Below are positions 10,199 through 20,000 of a stretch of 30,024 nt of DNA, one piece after another. Source of the stretch: Choristocarpus tenellus KU-1152. Taxonomy: Eukaryota > Phaeophyceae. Positions within the stretch are counted from its first letter, which is position 1, and every line of letters begins with the position of its first letter. The stretch is taken from contig CAXNAD020000094.1 of NCBI GenBank assembly GCA_964200185.2, forward strand, positions 1 to 30,024. Reading direction: 5' to 3'. Below the pieces are notes generated by a model that did not search any database, had not been told where the DNA came from, and worked only from the letters and a program-made list of their open reading frames with translations. The translations under genes and the position numbers were made by a program.

Positions 10199-13024
10199 AA
10201 AATGATGAATTTATGTAGGTAAATGTTGTGTTAAGGCACCAATGTACTTTCCCTTCAAGTCTACCAATAAGAAGAGGAGTGGTAAGGCCATAACTAGAAA
10301 TGAAAGGTCAAGTACATTGAACAAAAAGCTTTGCCTCATTCCTACTCTAAAATGGATTAATGAAGAGAGTGAGGGAATTCAGAACATGGAGAGGAAGACA
10401 AAACTTCAAATCCATCCAACTTGCCAGCAAAATCCAGACACTTTATTAGGATGAGAAGTTTCTCATTAACATGTACAAGTCAGTGTTACTACGGAAAATA
10501 CATGCCACTTAGACAGTCTCACTGATTTAAAGGTTTGTTAGTTTGTAAAAGGACGTATATCTGAGAGAAACTAATATCAGCGAGATAATATATTCAAACT
10601 TTGAGCCAGAAAATCACACACAGGCAATATTTTCTCTCTCATTTGCAGAACAATGACAAGATGAAGGTTATAACCTATTATGTAACCCCCCAAATACTCG
10701 GATGCAGTCATAGATGGAATTTGCTGTGATGTCTGTCATGCCTTAGTAGAAGAATAAAAATAAGAGCAGAACTAAATTGGAAGTAGACGAGAACATAGTA
10801 CCTAGTGGGACAAGCCAGGTCTTGATTTTTGAGGAAGCTTGTCTCTACTATACTTCTCCTGACAAAATGCAAACCTCTTTAGACCTGGCTAAAGAATGTT
10901 GCAGTGTGTTGAATTTTTTGCTGCTTCTGGAAAGTGATATTAACGTGAATTGAGACCATCTGTCCACCCGGAACAAGATCAAAAACATATGTTATTTGTT
11001 AGTAAGCCTTGTGTGATAGAATAGTAAGTTGATTAAATATTTGTAACAGTCATGGTTTCACTCTTAAGGGAACAGTATCACAGTAGGTTGCAAATAAGAG
11101 AACAATATGTACAGTCAGATTCTTTGGATTTGTGGTCTTTGGCACCAACTGACATGAAATGTATTCATCAACATTTCAGTTGCTCTCTTTGCTACGAGCA
11201 CAAAGAGAAAGGTTGAAAGTTGACACAACACAACAAATATTGCTAGACCTGAGCGAAGGCCTTGGACCAAAAAGAGTATCATGTAGGAAGGTTTGAGGAA
11301 AAGGAGAATCACTGGGTCTAACCAATCCTCTATGTGATGTCATAAAGTGAGAAAATCGTGGTAGCTATAGGAAGCATGACTGGGGAGCAAAAATGTCTTA
11401 TCTGTGGGGGAAACATATAATCAAAGGGGTTCTTAAATCAGCTGTGTATCACATAAAAAAAAAGTACAGAGGTTTACACGTACATTGATGTTGGAGAGAT
11501 TGTTTACAGTACCCACAAAGTGAAGCCTTGTCAAAAGCAATCAAGTGGTTCCTCATGTACATGAAGTAGAATGTTTTCCTGCAAAAGAATGCACCAGCTA
11601 TCATAATAAGATTGCAACTTAGGACAACTTGTAGAGAAAGCATCTGGACACAGTTAAGATAAGAACAGGGTGACAGTCCGCACTACACTTCTGTTTCATT
11701 TTCCATAAACAAGCAAACTTGATTCAGATTGTACACACACAGCTATTCCCCTAGCTCAGAGAGGGTTCAGCAATAGCTCTTCCTTGATCAGATCACTCAT
11801 TTCACAGACAACTATCAACGGAAATGACAGCAAATATGACCTAGAGCAAGCACCCCAAAAATATGTAGGTAACAGGTTTCCTGCTATACCCCCCTAATTC
11901 TTCCATTCTTCAGATCCACTACTAAATCGTCATTTTTTTTCTACACTTATTATGTACGAAGTATAATTTTTACTTCTGTGTTTGTTCAGCACCACAGCAA
12001 GTGCAACGTATGAGTTTAACCTTTCTTCAAGTAAAAAACACAGAATCCGTAAGACTGCTGCATCATTCATTCAAATGCACAGTCAAACATCCTGCACTTT
12101 TAACAAACTGTTTTGCAGGCATCTATATGGTCCACAAAACACTGAAGATTTCCCTGCCAACCGGCAACACAAAAATTCACCCTGAGACAAAGATGCCCTT
12201 ACATTTGAAGCCAACAGAACAGTACAATAAAACAGATATGACACTTTTCTTCCCTATCCCCAACCCTCATTCATACTGTGGGCGTCATTATACCACAATT
12301 ACTACAGAACCCGAACACAAAAGAAGAAACGTGTGCCTACATATGATTGTCATTACTTATCTACTGTGTGTGTTGGGTGAGGGAAAATTAAGAAAAATCA
12401 AGGAGGAAAAAAAGGATAGCAGACATAGGAAAGAGAGGTCTCGCATGTAGATGGATGGAACAAAGTCGTTTCAGAAAAACTTTCAACAGATCCAACTTCT
12501 TGCACATGTCTGATGGTGTCATACAAAGGGCTTCTTTGGATGGAATTAAGAGAATTGACAGAGAGCTTGTGGAAATTTCCACCACATTTCCAAGGGTCTG
12601 TTATTGTGTTCTCTGTTTTGCCCAGTGGAGTGGGTGAAGGTGTTCTTCTCGAGGGGATTGGGCCACCACAAGTACATTTTTTTTTCTTTTGTGTTTCAAT
12701 GTGACACAGGAAAAAATTGCGAGGGAGTCTGTCGGCAGGTGGTCATGGGGTCTGCACAGCCTCGAATTTGCGTCAAAACCTGGGGGTGATATGGGTATGC
12801 AATCAAAAGGGTAGAGATGGGATACATTGTTAGGATCTGTGGAGGAAGATCAAAGTTTGTTCAAACCCACGAAGGGGGGGGAGGGGGGAAGAAAGCCAAG
12901 TAAGGTGGGATTCAAGGTTAAGTAGCACTGTATTTCTGACTAGCATCCGCCTCACACCAAAAAACAAAAACTTCAAACCAGGTTTGAACAAAACAACTGT
13001 TGCAACATTTCCTGTACCAACACC
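10199..13024. other. Gene-free stretch
   Basis: No gene was recognised. Plus-strand frames at 12001-12450 and 12455-12704 are the longest but lack known motifs. A purine run with G8 and G6 blocks lies near 12873-12889. This stretch ends at the TA target site of the mariner element. Confidence 0.4.
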
Positions 13025-13026
13025 TA

Positions 13027-13039
13027 CTCCCTCTGTTTG
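13027..13039 (+). repeat. Left terminal inverted repeat of mariner-like element
   Basis: CTCCCTCTGTTTG, preceded by TA. It is an exact inverse of the bases at 15087-15099; weaker similarity extends inward for about ten bases. Confidence 0.85.
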
Positions 13040-13352
13040 GCTTGATATACCTTGCACAATCGCAAATCGCACCGAAGTAAAAAAATACCACAACAATGTT
13101 CGATAAGTTGGCGAGGGCATGGGTTAAGCCCTGTAATGGACGACCAAGAACCACTCTGCAAGACGAGATTGACTGTGAAGGCCAAAGTAACCCTTAGTAC
13201 AAGGCTGTGTAAAACAACTTAGCCGATAAGATGGAGAGTGTCCACCACAGAGAAGAATAGGCAAATAGTGCATGTGTATACATCTTTGGTAGTCGAAGGT
13301 GGTATTCCTGCAGGGTGAGGAAAAGACCATAGAGCGTTATGACAATGAATAC

Positions 13353-13511
13353 AAACATATCCTATCTTCCTAGACCTTTATTCTTGCAGGGTGTGGCATA
13401 CCACCCTTCCGAACTCATGTGTTTAATCAAGAACTGAGAACATCTATGAGTTTGGAAGGGTGGTATGCCACACCCTGCAACAATGAAGGTCTAGGAAGAT
13501 AGGATATGTTT
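13353..13511. repeat. Long foldback hairpin (66-bp arms, 27-nt loop)
   Basis: Left arm 13353-13418 and right arm 13446-13511 are inverted copies with three mismatches in 66 positions, separated by a 27-base loop. It lies inside the mariner-like element, downstream (transposase sense) of the transposase relic. The arms are not related to the element's own ends, so this is either a nested foldback/MITE or a recent inverted duplication. A perfect-stem transcript from here would be a good substrate for small-RNA processing (inference). Confidence 0.92.
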
Positions 13512-13583
13512 TATACGTTGTTATTAAGCTCTGTTTAACATTTGGTCAAAAAAGCGATCAGTACACCCCAAGCTCTATGGTCT

Positions 13584-14320
13584 ACGCCTTGGTCTGCAGG
13601 GACTCCATTCCCTTGGCCACCAAAGATACATATATATACACTACTATCGGCCTATTTTTGCAGACTCCCTTGATGTTGTAGTCGCGCAACTGACTTAACA
13701 CAGCCTTGTAGAGTTTGAGGAGAATCCGCCAGACCTTGTTATAGGTCTCAGTATCATATTCATCTCGATTCTGGAAGATTCTTGCCTCCAGTGTAATGAG
13801 CTGCACCAGCACTTCATATCTCTTCACGTTTTGTACAATTTCCTTACTGTTGTCCAAGCGGAGGTACCCTGCCCTGATCGACAAAGGGTGTTTAAATCCG
13901 GTGACTGGGAAGGTTGTTTGAACACATATTTGAGAATCATCTAGCAGTGGATGATGCTGTGTGTGGCCTTGCATTGTCGTCTTGAAGGAAAGCAATGTCT
14001 TGCTCTAAGAGGCATGGGTGAGACATTAAAGCGGGCAAGACCTCTGTGGGCATTTTGTCGTAAAGCTCATCAGTCATTTTGACAGTCATCGCCTTGATGA
14101 TACCTTGGGTGCGATTACAAGATAATTATCTAGCAACTTGCTCTGTGAGAGGCCAAAAGTCCATCTTCCAATCCCACCAAGTTCTATCCTCCAAAACACG
14201 AGCTCAAATGTTCACAGTAAGAAACATCACTTTTGTAATGTGTAACTTGGTTGTTACGCGAGGACACTTAGGTGGTACTTCCCTAGGCTTGATAAAAACC
14301 ATTTTTCATTGAGGAAGACA
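13584..14320 (-). pseudogene. Mariner-like transposase relic inside the 13027-15099 element
   Basis: Minus-strand fragments occur in order. VFLNEKWF (14319-14296) is the first catalytic motif, normally IDEKWF, here with Asp changed to Asn. Then come KVMFL, WKMDFWPLTEQV, MPTEVLPALMSHP, and FLQDDNARPHTA (13990-13955), the second-Asp motif. QSPDLNTL (13907-13884) is the third-Asp region. These three anchors lie in three different frames, with several stops between. A later stretch, AKGMESLQTKA (about 13616-13584), resembles the SIQSLQ segment that normally follows directly, but is displaced by about 260 bp. The helix-turn-helix part should lie at about 14330-14800 and is only faintly visible. 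The element is non-autonomous now. Confidence 0.75.
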
Positions 14321-15086
14321 CGGTCAAACATGGGCTTAAAGACATGCATGCCCTATACCCACCCTATCCACCCTGTGTTGGTTAGAGAGGAATGGTTTGA
14401 TGACTCTTTGATGTGGTATGACCCCCATCCCCTTGTTATACCTCCCTACCTTCCCCAGGGTGAGTTTGATCTTCGCAGTCCATCGCCTCTGACTGGTTCG
14501 TTCCAACACATGAACTTCTTTAATCCCATAAATATCTTCTTGCACAATGGTTCTTGGTCATTCATTGGGAGTAGCTGCTAAGCCCATGCCCTCTCAATTA
14601 TTGCAGCTCTGATGCTACGCTCACCAACTGAGCCAATGTTGTAGTGGCCATGGTGTAATTCTGTGCAATTTGTAATCCGATGCTTTGTTGGACCTTGCTA
14701 CAGGTCTTGTGCAGCTAAAATTACTCTCTGACGTCAGTCTTGTGCTTCTACGTGGGAATGTCTATCACCTTTCCCATTGCGGAAAGTGAGGTGTAGATTT
14801 GTTCAGTCGATCTCGAGAATTTGAAATTCTAGTTGGCCGTAATCGTCCTCCTCAATAGGAAGGCAACCAAACGTAACTTCACTATTTCACAGTTTAAGAC
14901 CCAATTTTCACACCCTTCAACAAGGTGGTCTATCTTTATCGGGACCGTCCTCGAGAATATCAAACCCTCAAATGTGCTTAGGGGCTTGTTTGAAAGTTCA
15001 CATTTTTTTCAGTAACATCTTCATCACTGAACAATAATTTAGGACACCCAAGCCGTGCACCCGAAAACATAGGTGTTTAATAAACT

Positions 15087-15099
15087 CAAACAGAGGGAG
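15087..15099 (-). repeat. Right terminal inverted repeat of mariner-like element
   Basis: Reads CTCCCTCTGTTTG on the minus strand and is followed by TA at 15100-15101. Exact partner of 13027-13039. Confidence 0.85.
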
Positions 15100-15183
15100 T
15101 ACATAAGTTGATAAGAGCCAATGCTTCTTAATTAAACACCACACATTGTTGATGGAAAATTTACATGGAATGTTTCACATGTG

Positions 15184-15208
15184 AAAAACAATTGGGTTAA
15201 TTGTTTTT
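15184..15208. repeat. Small perfect hairpin between element and gene end
   Basis: AAAAACAATT (15184-15193) and its inverse (15199-15208) flank a 5-base loop. A 14-bp palindrome TTTCACATGTGAAA overlaps at 15173-15186. Its position just beyond the KH-gene poly(A) signal could help 3'-end formation, but no function is shown. Confidence 0.5.
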
Positions 15209-15324
15209 TCCTGTCTTTATAATATAAAAACTAGACAATTCTTGTGTGCTCTTTATAGGGCAGAATATGTCGAACACCATTAATACTGTAAAATATGAAA
15301 AACTAATTTTTTAATGCTTAATTT

Positions 15325-15330
15325 TTTATT
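15325..15330 (-). promoter_or_regulatory. Poly(A) signal AATAAA of the KH-protein gene
   Basis: AATAAA on the minus strand, 83 bases past the TAG stop, in an AT-rich context. The intervening 3' UTR contains an unbroken run of 11 G (C on the plus strand, 15350-15360). Confidence 0.7.
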
Positions 15331-15413
15331 AACATCAACTATAGACCAACCCCCCCCCCCGTCTATGCCATACAGATGTACATACCTCTGTAACCCAACT
15401 TGCCCAAATGATC

Positions 15414-17044
15414 CTATCCCTGGTGGTATTGAACGTAGCCACCTCCTGAAGGTGAGAACGGCTGCGGAGGAACAGGAGGTGCACTTCCCTGAGGGGCAGC
15501 AGTGTAAGTGCCAGTGGCAGGGTCATATACCTGTATGTCAATTGTTCGCAAGTTTGTGCATAGACAAGGTTTGTTGCATAATAAGGTCAAATTAGGTTTG
15601 TGACAGGGGCAAGGGATGAAGTCAACAGATTTGATATACATCAAATCATTGATATTCTGATACCTTCTTGGAGCACTCAAAATGATAGCTATCCAACCAC
15701 CTTAATTTTTCAACACAAACAAAAGATTCTCAAGAAAATTATATTTCAAAAATGTTAAAATCTCACAGCGGATCATTTGTTCAATTTATCAGAACCTCAT
15801 TATGGCTAAGCCCTTGCTTCAACTCAATCTTTTGACCAAGAATAGTAACGTGCAGGCATGTGGTCCATCAATACAGGTATATGCTGGAAAGCTCCATCCT
15901 TACCCATCCATATGCAGGCTGAGCTGAGGCTGGGGCCTGCTGTTGCTGTGGTGGTGGCGGTTGCTGCTGCTGCTGTTGCGGTTGCTGCTGCTGTGATGGC
16001 TGTGGTTGACCAGGGGCAGATGACACAGGGGGGGTTCCATTGCTGCCTACAGGCTGTGAGGGGGAAAAGAACAACAGTGTTGTCCAAGGAAGGAATATAT
16101 TGGTTAGGGCCACGGTGATTTTGGACCCATGTAAAGTATGCTACAACCATGTACAGGGGTTATTAAATAATACTTTGAATAGATGTATAAAAGTATACGG
16201 AAAACATTTGTGATATCCTGTAAAGGTACATCGAACAAGGAAGCTCGAGGTAAAATATTCCAAATATATTATGACTATAAAAGAAACAGCTTGCTGTAGA
16301 GGCAAAAAAATATAATGTAGAGAACAATGTTTTTTTTAAAGACCCTGCTGCAGCACGGCAGCTCCTACATGTTGCTGGTGTTGAGGGAGTTGCTGCTGTT
16401 GGGGAGGTTGCTGTCGTTGAGGTTGGGGATAGAACTGCCCAGGTTGTCCCCTAAAGGGTTGTCCGTATTGCCCCACCACTGGTGGCTGTTGTTGAGGAGG
16501 GGGCTGATTCTGGGGCACCTGGGGTGGTGCCACTGGGGGTTGTGCGCCTGGGGGGTACTGGTACTGCAGCGCCTGCTGAACAAAGCAAAGCACAAAGCGT
16601 TTTAGGGGGATGATATATCAAATTTAAATTATCTACGAACAAATTTCATGTGAGCAGTGGTGTGAATCTAGAGCTGTCAATGCACTCTACGATGCAATTT
16701 AAACGTAAATAGCATGTGGATTGAGATGTCTACAGTGCATGATTGCACGAAAAAAAATTCTTTATCACAATAGAATTGAATGCTAGCAGATACTACAATG
16801 ATAAGTTACACATTTGAGCTAAAAAAGAATTCATTTGTGAAAAAAAACATTCCATGTTAATGAGGGTGGAAGATATAATGAGCAAGAACTGCGCAAAAGG
16901 ACAAGCAGTCCTGCAAATCGTCCAAGTATTAACGAAAGACACAAAACCCACCTGAGGCTGGGGTGCTGAAGGAGCCTGTTGGGGCGCATATTGTGGTGGT
17001 GCCTGGTATGGGGCTGGTGCTGGAGCTTGAGGGTACTGGTATCC
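15414..17044 (-). other. C-terminal Pro/Gln/Tyr-rich low-complexity tail (exons 17-20)
   Basis: Exons 17-20 encode P/Q/A/Y repeats, including a polyglutamine block in exon 19 coded by mixed CAG and CAA codons (QQQQPQQQQQQ), and end VYDPATGTYT...GGGYVQYHQG-stop. The composition is prion-like: rich in Q, P, Y and G, with few charged residues. Such tails in RNA-binding proteins often drive condensates or recruit transcription and splicing partners; that role is inferred. Exon 18 starts at a CAGCAG acceptor. If intron 18 (16368-16054) is kept, translation stops at a TAA after VGAAVLQQGL. Confidence 0.82.
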
Positions 17045-20000
17045 CTACCAGAAGTTAAAAAAAGAAGTGCAATCACACAAAGGTAGAAGGCAAAATATAT
17101 ACAGAGCACAAATACGAGGGAGAGATGGGGTTGAATATTACCACACCCATTTCCACCCCGTCTCACATTAGGCTATTGCCAGGTGTAAATCATCAACGAC
17201 AAGAAACACAGACATCACACACATTGCATCCTTAAAAAATATATGCTCTTATTGGCGTAATTAAGATTGGGAGAGATTTTGCCTCCTTAAAAGAAGAAAT
17301 ATCTCAAAATGGTGAACAGTTCCTCCACGCCCCTGCCAAAAACTGTACAGCATGGACAACACTCCATACGAACCACATCAAACCCTTTACACCAGAGCAA
17401 ATCATATTAAACAAAATACACCTTTTACTATCACTGAATATTCTTGTATACATTAAATATACCATACAAAAAGCATTCGATATAAAACTTTGGGGAATTC
17501 TGCACACCTGCTGCTGGTACGGCGGGAATCTTGGGGTAGGTGTAGGAGCTGCGGGGGGGGCAGGAGCAGGGGCTGTAGCTGCTGCCGAAGCTGGGTTGTA
17601 CTGTCCTTGAGCTGGAGCTGAGGAACCATTCTGACGGGTGCCAGCTGGCGGTCCATGCTCATTTTCCCTGAGCACCTCACAAATAAGGTTACAGCTCTTC
17701 ATCAGGGCGGAATGGTCAGACTGCCCAAGGGGTCCAACATATCAAAAGGGGAGGCAGTTGATCAGGGAAAATGCAAATGAAAGCACAGGCGTTGGTAAGC
17801 TTGACAGGTTGAGTTCACCCAGAGGCATATTAATGAAGGTATGACAAAGAAGCTCAGAACTTTTTTATACAGCGAAGCAATAAAAAACAATGTTCCTCTT
17901 AGTGGAACATCTCCTAGGACATTTTTCTCTTGTGGTTACAACCTAATCATTATAATGATACCTTTCCATGCCCTAAAATTTTAGAGTACATAGAAAAACA
18001 TGTCCAAAAAACAAGGCATGCAGTAGGAAGCATACCTGATGAAGCTGATTTATGGATATAAAATCAAACCTACACAGATCCCCTGCCCTTCTATACCTTC
18101 CCCAAAATGCCAATTTGAATACCACACCCTCTCACCGAGGTGACAGTGACCTTGCGTTCCCTCTGACTGGGCAGCATTTGATCCTTGGCCTGAACCTGAA
18201 TCAGGGCACCTCCCTCAGCAGTCATTCGCCGGATGGTTGCTCCACCCTTTCCAATCAAGGCACCAGCTAACGAATTGTCGACCATGAGTTCTGCCCCTGT
18301 AGCCGTCTTAATTGCCTTAGCAAGACCTGGAGCACTAATCTGAGGTACATTTGTGAACTGCACCATCAAACACGTACACAGGTGGTGCGTCATGATTAGG
18401 CATTGGGAAAGTATGTGAGAGGGAATAGAGACACAAGATACTTTGTGGGCATAGGTGATGAGAGATGAACAGACTGATTTCTAAACAGGTGTTTAATACA
18501 AATAAAAATATTCAATGATGATGCAGGATCAGCAAGAGTTCACTGCTCAAATATTGTATGTTGTTCCTTTGCTCCTTTATCCCTTTAAGGGCACTCTATA
18601 TTAACTAGACTTCCTCCCTTGTATGAATTTTACCTCAATCTGCTATGTCAAAAAAATGTTAGTAGTGCTACTTTCGCTCTGAAATTTGTGGACTACAATC
18701 TTCCTACCTCATTTCTATAAATTTTGATCAATCCTCATGAGCACACACATAAAATCAACCATCTTCTAACCTCGATATTTGCTGTCTGACTGTTCGTAGC
18801 TGGAGATGGCGCAGCAGGCTGTGGAGGCGAACTATACTGTGGCTGATGAGGGGGAGGAGCTTGGTGATGGTATGGAGGCTGGTATGGTTGTTGAGGTTGG
18901 TACGGTGGTTGTGGCTGATATGGTGGCTGCTGAGGTGCAATGTACAAAGTAAAACATAGGTGTGGGAAATTCAAAAAAAGAAAAGGGAAACATTAGCACA
19001 AAGAAAAATGAAGGTATCGTAATTATGGATGTGTTTGAAGATTTTAGTTGAATATTACCCATTAGAACACTACACTAATAACTCACAGAAACCATTATTT
19101 CCTTACCTGCTGGTATGACATAGGTGGCGGATGACCAAAAGGAGGGTGACCATAAGGCTGAGGAGCACCGTAGGGCTTGGAGATGCCAGGCATAGTGAAA
19201 AGAGATGCAGACAGAAAGATGAAAAGAAGGGGTTGATTTTAGAGGTGATAACAAAGTGTGAAGACAGCAAAAAGGTACGAGAAAAAAATTATTCTACCTA
19301 AAGAAATCCAAAAATACACAGAATACCTTGTGGCAATAACAAAATCCCTCTCTCCTTAATGGCACTTTCTCAGCACAAACTCCCAACCCACTAGACTTAC
19401 GCTAGACAGTCATACGCATGTACTACAAAGCAAACAGCTGAAGTTTGTTATTTTGTGAGAGAAGACTCAACCTTCCGTATCCCAGCACTTACAAATAAAT
19501 CACGGTAGAAAACATAGTTGTTGAATACCAATTCACATTAAAAGCTGGGTTGGTATTTGTCAGAATTTCAAAGGTAGAAAGAGCCTGTCACCTGGAATGG
19601 AGGCGGCTGCTGCTGCGGTGATGCCATCATCTGGGGAGGTGCTGAGTCTGGCATCTGAATGTTCACATCCACCTTAGGATTGGGATCATTGGGATCTTGA
19701 CCTGCAGTTGGTGTCACTGCATTGGGTACCTTTGTTGACAGCAAGCACCAAAACCAGACACCAGGGGGTATTAAGTGCCTAAATGATGGCAAGAAGAGCG
19801 CATCTGAAATTGAACAAGATCACAGCTACAGGGCGAATGCTTTCTTTCTTGTAGATACAGTGTGATATTCATGTTGTACTATCTAGAGTAAACAACGCCA
19901 TACTTTATGGTTTTCACAGTATACACACCCCCACTTCCATTATTTGAAATCAATTCAGGTCATACCTCTCTCTGGAGCATATTTAACTTAGACATAATTT

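Larger units (their letters stand above)
13027..15099 (-). mobile_element. Mariner-like (Stowaway-end) DNA transposon, full span, decayed
   Basis: Perfect 13-bp terminal inverted repeats CTCCCTCTGTTTG (13027-13039, and inverted at 15087-15099) are each flanked outside by TA (13025-13026 and 15100-15101), the target duplication of Tc1/mariner elements. The CTCCCTC... end is typical of plant mariner-like and Stowaway elements. The 2,073-bp interior carries a minus-strand transposase relic, a long hairpin and an unexplained open frame. The element sits about 226 bp beyond the poly(A) signal of the KH-protein gene. Terminal structure is well preserved while the coding region is badly broken. Confidence 0.85.

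Noticed and set aside
12001-12704. Plus-strand open frames near 12-12.7 kb as a gene
   Set aside because: No family match, no consistent splice-bounded structure, and frames overlap one another.
15824-16150. Ala/Thr-rich minus-strand frame and the Ala/Val-rich plus-strand frame at 15858
   Set aside because: Shadow frames of the polyglutamine exon 15904-16053.
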